In this document: piece after piece, positions 17,401 to 24,275 of the stretch
How the letters are laid out: every line of letters begins with the position of its first letter
Position numbering within the stretch: position 1 is the stretch's first letter
Virus record (IMG/VR): IMGVR_UViG_3300020442_003005
Location: 1 to 31,069 of that record
DNA length: 31,069 nt
DNA from: a virus
Strand: one strand, 5' to 3'
Made by a program: the position numbers and the translations under genes
The notes under the pieces: generated by a model
The model's input: the letters and a program-made list of their open reading frames with translations, nothing else
The model's database searches: none
What the model was told of the DNA's origin: nothing

Positions 17401-17664
17401 ATCGCAGGATATGTTGATAGTAGAATTAGTGGTGGTGGTACAAACGTAAACGTTAACGCCGTTATTGCTGGTGAAGTTCGTGTACAAGGTAATAATATTA
17501 CTTCAGAAGCAAATAGAAAGATCAATATTACTACACAAATGAACTTTGAAAAACCAGTAGATGGCGATATGGCGGCTATGGCCATGTTTACAGGTGCTAC
17601 AAACTTCGGATTAATTGATGAAGGAGATCCTACTACTCCGCAAGAGATGGGTATGGGTAATTAA
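11407..17664 (+). CDS. Giant mosaic tail-fibre-like protein (2085 aa)
   Basis: In order: a MAEFKIDRIRFRW N-terminus shared with the next giant gene; about eight CBM5/12-like units (W...Y..DIV.YGG..Y....H) up to residue 813, interrupted by two cupredoxin-like domains and one small beta domain. The first cupredoxin-like domain (about 109-250) keeps His171 but has lost the Cys-His-Met loop. The second (about 623-755) keeps His671, Cys738, His741 and Met744. A right-handed beta-helix begins at 884 (VYFVSPDGIDSTDTG). Asp-box motifs of a BNR/sialidase-type propeller end at Trp1496, Trp1540, Trp1579 and Trp1675. Near 1725 is an EPGSGYG...PTMTI beta unit. The C-terminal part, from about 1874 (YSQVRLTGHDFLEIG, then STDQDGNFRVGELFKVEQ), matches the 1706-residue fibre. 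No propeller active-site set is identifiable, so carbohydrate binding is likelier than hydrolysis. AGGAAG precedes ATG 11407. Confidence 0.7.
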   Translation: MAEFKIDRIRFRWTGNWQAAKQYIKDDIVAYGGKTFVCLNGHTSDPDFYIDYLNQTLPKWTQMTDGYQWVNQWTPGTYYKVNDIVRYGGQVYAAIVGHSATSYTPPSSTTTINVTVDMDTGSITDTGRANTTTGALYLNGVERNILTIDKGTTYIFDQTDATNVNFGGQQHPIAFSVYEDGDKHETPLVDYYSDGITYLIDGIEVTEATYLSGFAGASSRQVRFIVPNNAPDKLYYFNRTVNSKDKGAYLNVETPGQIGANDFGNWKLITADQNWRYEWLPQVIYRLGDCVKYGGNVYKCTTEHVSSTTVAGLEADSTKWQTVTRSDNWKDYWTPRTRYVYDDVVRYGGIIYRCITGHVSANDDALGLEEDSTKWEDLISGIDYKQHWVPSRNITVTSIGAGIVTSGAHNLANGDLVQYNTDGTDADNIDNDTYYYVRVVSATEFKLYRYYDDALADRNNLNADGGTGNQTFIKRYKYKKGDIVRYGPTMWYCTDGHNTNEVFAESFFNIWLPGYDYELEWTASETYQPGDIVKHGGYSYTALTVNTNSVPSFNGITQNTGDWELLTTGYRMGGQYNTNPDLADEASYWDIAQQYYTGDVVRFGGYLYIALRDSLGSEPDDQIQTIDVTITVGNPGSGNRYYVNGVLEGPITLIEGNTYKFIQNDSSNLTHQLYISTTQNGHHTGGQYNYVENGVTYWLDGVQVADFAAYGTGFAAATERYVQYIVPRDAYKANYLVCANHSGMYGAGVMTTQYSNNNWQTLIDGDRFRGNWSDTILVDGVNSTNNYFLGDIVTYEGTLWRCIKRHTASQSGTRPDLDVEYTNENFWTKVIQGGNNNVLQYYGDIRTHDGTDHVRLGIGNPGDSLKVDANDNLIWEAQEQTDKVYFVSPDGIDSTDTGRGLSQTAPFKTIKYATQYILADEGTRAPATILVKTGRYKEICPIKVPANVAIVGDELRSTFVEPTDETKDQDMFQVRNGCGLRNMTLSGLQGEFTAADAYLLKRVTGGAFVALDPGTGPDDTSVWVTNKSTYVQNVSTFGNKCVGMKVDGTLHNGGNKSIVANDFTQIIQDGIGYWCNADGLSELVSVFTYYCYIGYLCTDGGKVRATNGNNSYGEYGSVAVGFDQNETPISAKVNNYSKEATVSKVYNDENKLFAVGYSNTGTHYTNGTVTITGSGENAAGSITEIRNGSVTEIRITDPGDSSAAGGGGYTYANNRGQGGSTTSIQIANQDTNNETYYLNHLITIVEGEGRGQYAYITSYDWNNGGATAVSVTSGQDATLTEGTYTGVRGASSRVDATEPTFTISVDATGVVQAAITDPGTGNQVGDIITIQNAEVGGTGQNITLNVDSVTAGDKTMTVARPVDGQPGWQHHLPGETLSGAVGTDKELRPLDETTRYEITPRLTFSAPPYTANSTNLPTGSSVVASAVRTFEESNTNITRTVIVGNNTIVYSDSGTSFTEASSYQDLNYVGVASINSGWMAIDGNGRCKFSTNGQSWADAGANLLSYGLTFNNIGGGNNVLIATADSTSNIYRSTDGGQNWSQVNANVSNAKFVAYGNGKWVLANEAGDTYESIDDGVNWAAGPDIGGVQYDITDLKFGGGKFVATCFDSPNDLSTVNNAFHYSFTDAATTAGNTVWLKGEDTNVADNIYVNYQQGTWLGVTASGSIIQSDDGVYWENKGTVSGSYNGMACGVTQDGPAFYPLQTGQQASLDVITTGATTRATARVDGGKITEFIIQEPGSGYGQNSPTMTIIDNNNTKDISYNIRMANGTVGQVEFTNRGTGYINIGVTVDGDGYADLYQTGDKLIVKELSREPGPGDNLYITGINDIYYAVQSVADLTGSAGNYTATLTITPTLDRAESPEHETDLIIRQKYSQVRLTGHDFLEIGKGNLYTSQYPLLTPIEGYDVREFQETENAGGGRVFYTSTDQDGNFRVGELFKVEQSTGIVSLNASYFELDGLSELRLGGVTLGGTNAVIKEFSTDTTFTANSNEIVPTQRAIAGYVDSRISGGGTNVNVNAVIAGEVRVQGNNITSEANRKINITTQMNFEKPVDGDMAAMAMFTGATNFGLIDEGDPTTPQEMGMGN

Positions 17665-17671
17665 GCATAAT

Positions 17672-17679
17672 GATAAATA
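17672..17679 (+). promoter_or_regulatory. Late-promoter-like octamer GATAAATA
   Basis: GATAAATACAAA lies between the stop at 17664 and the ATG at 17707, leaving room for a start site and the AGGAA ribosome site. It is one of the best-placed late-promoter candidates in the window. Confidence 0.6.
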
Positions 17680-17706
17680 CAAATAACACAAAGTTAGGAA
17701 CCTATA

Positions 17707-19000
17707 ATGGCTGAATTTAAACTCGGAAGAATTAGATTTATATGGAAAGGTGCGTGGGTCACCGCGAAACAATACTATAAAGATGATGTCGTTAGATACG
17801 GTGGTCGTACTTATATTGTAAACACAGGTCATATTTCATCTAATTTTGATACAGATATTTCAAAATTTGATTTACTATCTGACGGTTCTGAGTGGAAAGG
17901 CAACTGGGCTCTTTCAACAGTTTATAAACCACGTGACATTGTCAAGTACGGTGGATACTTATACATCTGTAACACAGGTCATACATCAGCATCTACAGAA
18001 GGTGATGGTCTTGAGTTAGATCAAACCAAATGGGATCTTTTTGCAGAAGGCTTTGATTGGAAAGGTGACTGGGGTGTTGGCACAAGATACAAAGTAAATG
18101 ACCTTGTACGTTATGGCGGAGTTATGTATCTTTGTACAGAAGAACATACTTCAGCGGCAGACGGTGGCGACGGTTTAGAATTAGATTCTACAAAATGGGA
18201 TTTATTCGCTAATGGAATGACATGGCGAAACGTTTGGACTGCAACTACAAGATACAAAAAAGGTGATGTTGTTAGATATGGTGGACAAGTTTATATTTGT
18301 AACACTGGTCACACAGCGGCGGCAACAGATGCACTTGGCTTAGAAGCAAACCAGGCATCATGGGATTACGTACACAAAGGTATTGAATACTTAGGTGAGT
18401 GGACAACAGCAACAAGATACAAAATTAATGACGTTGTTAAGTACGGTGGTGATATTTGGATTTGTACAACTTACCATACTTCAACAACTACACTTGCAGT
18501 AGATGAAGCAAACTGGTCAATCTTTGTACCAGGTTTAGAATTTGAAGATAGTTGGCAAAACAATGTAAACTATCAGCCAGGTGATGTTGTAACATACGGT
18601 GGTTATTCTTATATCTCGATTACAAACAACACTGCTCAAGTTCCTTTCAATAATCCAACACAATGGGATTTATTTACAACAGGTTTTAGTTTCAAAGGCG
18701 ACTACAATAACACAACAAATTATAAAATTGGTGACGTTGTACGCTTAGGTGGTTGGACATACATTGCACTTGCAGATGGTGTTGGTAATAGACCACCAGA
18801 TGCAGTTTACTGGGATAAACTTAATGAAGGTTTATACTGGAAAGGTGCTTGGCAAAATGCTGTTTACTATGACAAGGGTGATGTTGTTAGAGGTATTAAT
18901 AATGTCAACTCATATGTTTGTGTCGCGGCACACACTTCAGAACAAGTAGGTTCAGGACAAAACAGACCAGACCAAGATACACCAGGTAACTTTTGGAATT
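17707..19000 (+). repeat. Eight tandem CBM5/12-like protein repeats
   Basis: Each unit reads roughly aromatic-x3-W, then Y(K)xxDVV(R/K)YGG, (Y/W)xC, and often GHTS. The leading aromatic falls at Trp13, Trp63, Trp118, Trp173, Tyr228, Phe279, Phe329 and Trp378, giving periods of 50, 55, 55, 55, 51, 50 and 49 residues. The last three units lose or alter the Cys-x-x-GHTS end. The pattern resembles chitin/cellulose-binding type 3 modules. The DNA of the copies has diverged, so this is a repeat at protein level. Confidence 0.75.
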
Positions 19001-22000
19001 TATTAAGTGGCGGTGCTGAAGTTGGTAACTTAACTACACGCGGTGACCTTGTTTACTACGGTGGTTCAGGTCCAACAAGATTACCAGTAGGTGCTCCAGG
19101 ACAAGTTTTAAAAGTTAATGAAGCAGGTACAGATCCAGAATGGGCATACTTTGGTCAACTTGATGCAGTGTATTACACAGCAATCGAAGGAGTTGATTCA
19201 GCAGTACCGGCGGCAGGTGTTACACTTGATAAACCATTTAAAACAGTAAACTTTGGTTTACAGCAAATTGAAAAAGGTGCAAGAAATCCTTACGCAAAAG
19301 AATTATTATTTAGAAACAAAGGCTTCATTCAAGACGAAGCATTAAGTTGGGTGGATACACAGGTTGTAAATTCATCTTCACCGTTCACAGGTTCATTTAC
19401 TTACACTGCGGCAAACTGGCGTAGAGATTTAGGTACATGGCTTGATGCACTTATTTGGGATTTAGGTCATGGTGGCAACAGAAAATCAAGATTAGAAACT
19501 CTTGCAATATTTGATGCAAACGCAGATCAATTTTATATTTCAAATGATGGTATCACAGCAGAATGGAAAGCAACACTTGATTATGTAAAAACATTAATCG
19601 ATGATGTAATTACACAGGATACTCCTGCAAGTAACTATCAAACACTAAGAAGTGTTTCTAATCCATCATTACAGATTACTAATTCATCTATCAGTGAAGA
19701 AGCAGGCGCACAAACAATTATTAATAATTTGACTGCTATTGCAACAGCGGCTTTAACAGCAGGAAACACAACAGGTGTACCTGCAGAGATTGTTGCAAAC
19801 GACACTTTATTTGTTAAGACAGGACAGTTTAACGAAGTACTTCCAATGGTAGTTCCAGAAAGTTGTGCTGTTGTTGGTGACGAACTACGTTCTACTAAAA
19901 TTTCACCAGCGGCAAGTTTAGTTGCATCAAGTGACACCCAATACTCACTTGCTGGTATTACACACATGGCAAGTATTATTGACGATATTATTACAAACAC
20001 ATCTGTAACTGCACAAACAGGAAATGCTATTTCACAAAACACAGCAGAGCCAGTTGGTTCAAGTGCGGCAGGAACTTATGCGGCATCAATTGCAACTGAT
20101 ATTAAAAACAAGATCGATTTTGTGTTAAATGCAAACGGTTCAGATGTTGCAATGTCAGGAAGTAACACTCCTAATAAAACAGCAGGTTTCACAGACGGTG
20201 TATTAAGATTAGAAGAAAACAAAGAATTTATTGCAGAAGATGTAAACAGATACATCATTGCAACATATCCTGGTTATACTGACTACATTTCAGGACCTAA
20301 TGCGGCGGCATTACAAGCAAGTTGTAAACGTGACGTAAGACGTTACATTGAAGCAATTCAACATGATATGATCTACACAGGACGTTACAAAGCATTAAGA
20401 GCCGCAGAACAATATACAAATAGTGTAGGCGGTTCAACAGCAAATGATATGTTCTATGTAAGAAATGGAACAGGCTTAAGAAACTGTACAGTAACAGGCT
20501 TAACTGGTACACTTGGTGCCGCAAACACATATGGTACTAAACGTCCAAGTGCAGGTGCTTATGTATCGTTGGATCCAGGTTGGGGTACAGCACACGAAGA
20601 TGTTTGGGTTAAAAACAAATCTTGTTATGTACAAAACGTAACAACATTTGGAACAGGATGTATTGGATTAAAAATTGACGGTGATTTACACGCAGGTGGT
20701 AATGACTCTATTGTTGCTAACGACTTTACACAGGTACTATCAGATGGTATTGGTGTTTGGTGTACAAACTTAGGTAGAACAGAACTTGTTTCCGTGTTCT
20801 CATACTATGGACACATTGGTTACCTTGCAGAAAACGGCGGAAAAATTAGAGCAACAAACGGTAACTCATCATATGGTGACTTTGGTTGTGTGGCAGAAGG
20901 TGTTGACGTAACAGAAACTCCAATTATTGCTTACACAGATAACAAACACGCTCAAGCACAGGTAGGTTCAGTACTTACTGACGGTGAAAGAATTCTTGCA
21001 TTAGAATATATTAATGCTGGTAGAGATTATGACACTAACGGTGGTAATGCAGTTATTTCAATTGGTGGTGACGGTTTTAACATTGGTACTGTAACTCCTG
21101 TTTACAGAACAGGTGGTGTTATGGAAGTAAGATTACTTAACACAGATGTTGACAGTGATGGAAACGGCGACTTTGGTGGTAAAGATTATGTAACGGCAGG
21201 TAATGCCGCACAGATTGGTAATGCAACAAGTATTACAATTTCAAACACGGATACTAATTCATCAGGCGCACTTGTTGGAATGGCTATTTGGATTGAAGCA
21301 GGTTTAGGTGCAGGACAGTATGGTTACATTGATACGTACAACGCAGGTACTAAACAAGCAACAATTAGAAAATATTCAGATGGTTCACAAGGTTGGGATC
21401 ATGTTTTAGGTGAGTCTATCTTATCATTACTTGACAGCACAACAACTTATGTGATTGAGCCAAGACTTGAATTTGCAACACCAACAGGTGATGGTTCAAG
21501 TACAAGTATTAAAGCAATTGGTAGATGTAGAGTACAAGATGGAAAAATTAATCAGATCAGAATTATTGAGCCAGGACAAGGTTATACATCTCCTCCAGGA
21601 TTAACAATTACTGATCCAAGTAACACACTTGATGCACCAATCCAAGTAAGAATTGGCGACGGTGTACTTGCACAACCAACATTTGCTGGTTCAACTAACG
21701 GTGGTAGAGGTGAAGATTTTGAAACTGCTACTGCTACTGTAACTGCAACTGAAATAGAAGAAACTATTTCAAATGTTTCACAGGCAAATCCAGCAAGAGT
21801 AACAATTACAGGACACAGTATTAATCTTGATGGTACAAAAGTTAGAATAGAAAATGTTTTAGGATTAGGAGCAAGATTCTTTGATGTCACAACATTCTAT
21901 GCAAAAATAGTAGATGCAAATAATGTTGACTTATATTCAGATCCATTCTTAACACAAACTATTGACTCTTCAGCATTAGCGTCATATACTTCCGGCGGTA

Positions 22001-22827
22001 CTTTAAAACATGGCGGCGGTTATATGGATAACTTACAATCAGGTAAGTTTGTACAAGTAAGTGGATTGAAAACTAAACCAAGAGCAGGTTCAAACGTTGA
22101 ATTTGATAATCAACAAAATGTATTTTACAAACTTGTTGCAGTTAAAAATTTATTAGGTGGTGACGCAGGACCGTTCACCGCACAGTTACAGGTATCACCA
22201 GACATTCCAGTAGGCGATGCACCTCAACATCAAGAAAGTGCAGAAGTTAGATTGAGATATTCTCAAGTACGTCTAACAGGACATGACTTCTTAGATATTG
22301 GTACTGGTAACTTTACACAAACAAATTATCCAAACCTACCATTACAAGATCCGGTTCCGGCAAATGAAACCAGAGAAGGTGGTGGTGGTAGAGTGTTCTT
22401 TACATCAACAGACCAAGATGGTAACTTTAGAGTTGGCGGATTGTTTAACGTTGAACAGTCAACTGGTGTTGCTACACTTGATGCTGATGCATTTAACATT
22501 TCAGGATTACAAGAACTTTCGTTGGGTAATATTGCACTTGGTAACACAGGAGCAACTATCAACGAATTTAGCACCGATGGTACATTTGCCGCAAACAGCG
22601 ACAGTATTGTACCAACACAAAGAGCAATTAAAACTTATATTACGTCACAGATTGGTGGTGGTGCAAGTACACTTAACGTTAACCAAATTATTGCTGGTCT
22701 CGTACAAATTTCTGGACAAGAAATTACTACAACCACAGTAGTTCCGATTAACGTCAAGGCCCAATTTAATTTCACCAAAGGAATAGATGGGGCACCTGTG
22801 GCGCTAAATATGTTTTTGATGGGATAA
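17707..22827 (+). CDS. Giant tail-fibre-like protein with eight CBM-like repeats (1706 aa)
   Basis: This is a partner paralogue of the 2085-residue fibre. Residues 1-430 are eight tandem CBM5/12-like units. Residues about 440-480 are the fibre motif LTTRGDLVYYGG...LPVGAPGQVLKVN. The beta-helix starts near 488 (VYYTAIEGVDSAVP). It is split by two helical inserts, about 535-695 and 752-910. These share a pattern: an FI.(D/E)E helix, then a (C)(K/W)RD(V/L) helix with D(L/M)...G. Beta-helix strands between them (DTLFVKTGQFNEVLPMVVPE, GDELRSTKIS) line up with the other giant fibre. The helix continues to about 1075 (LVSVFSYYGHIGYLAENGGK). A beta unit EPGQGYTSPPGLTI is near 1285. The conserved C-terminus runs from 1518 (YSQVRLTGHDFLDIG, STDQDGNFRVGGLFNVEQ) to the end. 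AGGAA precedes ATG 17707. It is likely a receptor-contacting fibre; the substrate is unknown. Confidence 0.7.
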   Translation: MAEFKLGRIRFIWKGAWVTAKQYYKDDVVRYGGRTYIVNTGHISSNFDTDISKFDLLSDGSEWKGNWALSTVYKPRDIVKYGGYLYICNTGHTSASTEGDGLELDQTKWDLFAEGFDWKGDWGVGTRYKVNDLVRYGGVMYLCTEEHTSAADGGDGLELDSTKWDLFANGMTWRNVWTATTRYKKGDVVRYGGQVYICNTGHTAAATDALGLEANQASWDYVHKGIEYLGEWTTATRYKINDVVKYGGDIWICTTYHTSTTTLAVDEANWSIFVPGLEFEDSWQNNVNYQPGDVVTYGGYSYISITNNTAQVPFNNPTQWDLFTTGFSFKGDYNNTTNYKIGDVVRLGGWTYIALADGVGNRPPDAVYWDKLNEGLYWKGAWQNAVYYDKGDVVRGINNVNSYVCVAAHTSEQVGSGQNRPDQDTPGNFWNLLSGGAEVGNLTTRGDLVYYGGSGPTRLPVGAPGQVLKVNEAGTDPEWAYFGQLDAVYYTAIEGVDSAVPAAGVTLDKPFKTVNFGLQQIEKGARNPYAKELLFRNKGFIQDEALSWVDTQVVNSSSPFTGSFTYTAANWRRDLGTWLDALIWDLGHGGNRKSRLETLAIFDANADQFYISNDGITAEWKATLDYVKTLIDDVITQDTPASNYQTLRSVSNPSLQITNSSISEEAGAQTIINNLTAIATAALTAGNTTGVPAEIVANDTLFVKTGQFNEVLPMVVPESCAVVGDELRSTKISPAASLVASSDTQYSLAGITHMASIIDDIITNTSVTAQTGNAISQNTAEPVGSSAAGTYAASIATDIKNKIDFVLNANGSDVAMSGSNTPNKTAGFTDGVLRLEENKEFIAEDVNRYIIATYPGYTDYISGPNAAALQASCKRDVRRYIEAIQHDMIYTGRYKALRAAEQYTNSVGGSTANDMFYVRNGTGLRNCTVTGLTGTLGAANTYGTKRPSAGAYVSLDPGWGTAHEDVWVKNKSCYVQNVTTFGTGCIGLKIDGDLHAGGNDSIVANDFTQVLSDGIGVWCTNLGRTELVSVFSYYGHIGYLAENGGKIRATNGNSSYGDFGCVAEGVDVTETPIIAYTDNKHAQAQVGSVLTDGERILALEYINAGRDYDTNGGNAVISIGGDGFNIGTVTPVYRTGGVMEVRLLNTDVDSDGNGDFGGKDYVTAGNAAQIGNATSITISNTDTNSSGALVGMAIWIEAGLGAGQYGYIDTYNAGTKQATIRKYSDGSQGWDHVLGESILSLLDSTTTYVIEPRLEFATPTGDGSSTSIKAIGRCRVQDGKINQIRIIEPGQGYTSPPGLTITDPSNTLDAPIQVRIGDGVLAQPTFAGSTNGGRGEDFETATATVTATEIEETISNVSQANPARVTITGHSINLDGTKVRIENVLGLGARFFDVTTFYAKIVDANNVDLYSDPFLTQTIDSSALASYTSGGTLKHGGGYMDNLQSGKFVQVSGLKTKPRAGSNVEFDNQQNVFYKLVAVKNLLGGDAGPFTAQLQVSPDIPVGDAPQHQESAEVRLRYSQVRLTGHDFLDIGTGNFTQTNYPNLPLQDPVPANETREGGGGRVFFTSTDQDGNFRVGGLFNVEQSTGVATLDADAFNISGLQELSLGNIALGNTGATINEFSTDGTFAANSDSIVPTQRAIKTYITSQIGGGASTLNVNQIIAGLVQISGQEITTTTVVPINVKAQFNFTKGIDGAPVALNMFLMG

Positions 22828-22839
22828 AGGAGATAAATT

Positions 22840-23160
22840 ATGGCATCAGGTAGATTAGGAGCGAGCGACATCACAGCAGGCGCGACTGATACCACTGTTT
22901 ACACTGTGCCAGTGGACAACTACGCAGTTGCTACTCTTTCGGTGTGTAACAGAGGTAATCAGGCAATCGCAGTGCGTGTTGCCGTTGCGGCCGCAGATAC
23001 CCCAACAGCGGCGGAGTACATTGAGTATGATACAGAAGTATTAGCACACGGAGTACTTGAAAGATCGGGGATAGTAATGGACGCGGGTAAAAAACTTGTA
23101 GTATATACAAGTTCAGCCAACGTTAGTGCAGTAGTGTTCGGTATTGAGACTGCGGCATAA
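22840..23160 (+). CDS. Small beta-sandwich virion protein, paralogue 3 of 3 (106 aa)
   Basis: This is a small beta-rich protein with TTVYTVPVDNYAVATLSVCN (compare AIVTVPAGKQYAILTLVVCN in the product at 1105). A variable centre has YIEYDTEVLAHGVLERSG, and the C-terminal strands read LVVYTSSANVSAVVFGIE. The similarity to the 1105 product is clear at both ends; the 8727 product is a more distant relative. AAAGGAG lies 8 bases upstream of ATG 22840, immediately after the 1706-residue fibre. The first 150 bases are GC-richer than most of the block and include GCGGCCGC. A virion accessory or fibre-joining role is inferred from position and repeated association with fibre genes. Confidence 0.6.
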   Translation: MASGRLGASDITAGATDTTVYTVPVDNYAVATLSVCNRGNQAIAVRVAVAAADTPTAAEYIEYDTEVLAHGVLERSGIVMDAGKKLVVYTSSANVSAVVFGIETAA

Positions 23161-23163
23161 ATA
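23156..23163 (+). promoter_or_regulatory. Late-promoter-like octamer CATAAATA
   Basis: CATAAATACAATAG overlaps the stop codon of the preceding gene (TAA at 23158-23160) and lies 18 bases before ATG 23182, with AAGGAT between. Spacing and extended match fit a late promoter for the downstream genes at 23182-27439. Confidence 0.6.
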
Positions 23164-23181
23164 CAATAGAAGGATATAACA

Positions 23182-23508
23182 ATGGGAAGATACATAACTA
23201 CAACTGGAACCGCTGGTACTGTATTAAAGACTGTTGGAACCACATATCAGGCTGTTGTCAATGACAGAATTTTGTGTACGTCAGGAGGTTTTACAATTAC
23301 ACTTCCGCTTTCTACAAGTTTGTTAGAAAATGACACAATTCAGATTGTTGATGTTACAGGAGCATTTGGGGCATCCAACGTTACGATTGCACGTAACGGC
23401 GCGAAAATCCAGAACTTATCAGAAGATTTAACATTAGATATTAATAACTCTGCTGTAACACTTGTATATACAGGTGCAACTTACGGTTGGATTATTAGTG
23501 GAACATAA
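23182..23508 (+). CDS. Small fibre-domain protein, TITLP...TLVYTGATYGW type (108 aa)
   Basis: This single beta domain of a type common in phage tail fibres has NDRILCTSGGFTITLP (about 27-42), DTIQIVDVTGAFGASNVTI, an ARNGAKIQNLSEDLTLDINN turn, and VTLVYTGATYGWIISGT at the end. In larger fibres such a domain often lies near the C-terminus, where its hydrophobic strands stack in a trimer; here it is a free-standing gene. AAGGAT precedes ATG 23182. It sits between the third small sandwich protein and the first cysteine-rich adhesin candidate, so it may be a joint or tip base; that is inference. Confidence 0.6.
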   Translation: MGRYITTTGTAGTVLKTVGTTYQAVVNDRILCTSGGFTITLPLSTSLLENDTIQIVDVTGAFGASNVTIARNGAKIQNLSEDLTLDINNSAVTLVYTGATYGWIISGT

Positions 23509-23525
23509 GATAGGAAGTATATAGA

Positions 23526-24257
23526 ATGGCCACTTTACGAGGACTTTTATCAGACATTGAGCCAGCCAGATCCGGCGTACAGCGTCAGTTCTGGGTGTGG
23601 AACGATAGCACAGGCATCGGTAACGGTGGAAGATGTTGTTTGTGGACCGTTCCGGCTAACACTATCAACGCAACATTTGAATTATGGGGCGGTGGTGGCG
23701 GTGGTCACGGCGGATGCTGTTGTCAGTTTCCAAACAGACCTGCCGCAGGTGGATCATATGCTATAAGAACTATTCAAACAACGGCTGGATGTCAATATAC
23801 AGTCTGTGCAGGCGGTTCAACTACGTGTTGCTGTCACGGATGTATAGGTGGTAATGGCTATCCAAGTTTTGTTACAGGTTCAAGTATTCCTACTACTTGT
23901 GCACCAGGTGGTTGTGCAGGTAAGGCTTGTTGTTTCACAAGTGCATACACTTGTCACCCAAGTTTTGTGTGGCAGTGTGGTACAGGAGATTGGGGATTAC
24001 CACAAATTACTGGTAGTTCCAAAAGAAGTCAATATTGCCATAACCAAATGTGGGCGTTCATCGGTGGACCTGCATTGTATGGTATTTCAAGACGAGGAAG
24101 AGACTGGTGTGCAGGTAACTTTACCAACACTGGCTCTTGTTTCCAATGTTTAGCGGCTTTCCCAGGTGGTGGCGGCGGCGGCGGAGCGGCCTGCGGAGAA
24201 CCTTGTTGCTGGGGCGGCTGGGGACAAGCAGGTGCGGTAAAAGTGAGTTATAGTTAA
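23526..24257 (+). CDS. Cysteine- and glycine-rich adhesin-like protein, copy A (243 aa)
   Basis: The N-terminus MATLRGLLS is followed by GGRCCLWTVPANTINATFELWG and a glycine run. This matches the glycine-rich phage/bacterial domain in which a VPAG...ELWGGGG strand precedes Gly-rich loops. The unusual part is cysteine: I count 24 in 243 residues, including CCC clusters at GGCCCQ and TTCCCHGC, and C pairs near both ends. The Gly-rich C-terminal segment reads AFPGGGGGGGAACGEPCCWG. Related glycine-rich adhesins of T-even phages (gp38 class) cap the fibre tip, and the same role is inferred here. Cysteines could be disulfides formed after lysis or metal ligands. AGGAAG lies upstream of ATG 23526. 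It is followed by a chaperone-like gene. Confidence 0.65.
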   Translation: MATLRGLLSDIEPARSGVQRQFWVWNDSTGIGNGGRCCLWTVPANTINATFELWGGGGGGHGGCCCQFPNRPAAGGSYAIRTIQTTAGCQYTVCAGGSTTCCCHGCIGGNGYPSFVTGSSIPTTCAPGGCAGKACCFTSAYTCHPSFVWQCGTGDWGLPQITGSSKRSQYCHNQMWAFIGGPALYGISRRGRDWCAGNFTNTGSCFQCLAAFPGGGGGGGAACGEPCCWGGWGQAGAVKVSYS

Positions 24258-24275
24258 TAAAGGAGAAAAGGACAT

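Noticed and set aside
17707-19000. Regular repeats that might suggest a CRISPR-like or DNA repeat array
   Set aside because: The repetition is at protein level only. The DNA copies are diverged and in one open frame, with 49-55 codon periods.
22298-22741. Overlapping + strand frame of 147 codons inside the 1706-residue fibre gene
   Set aside because: It is in another frame of a conserved fibre C-terminus; the His/Leu/Gln-rich translation is typical of a shifted frame.
22833-22840. GATAAATT resembling a late promoter
   Set aside because: It overlaps the ribosome site and the ATG at 22840, has a mismatch at the last base, and leaves no room for a start site upstream of the gene.
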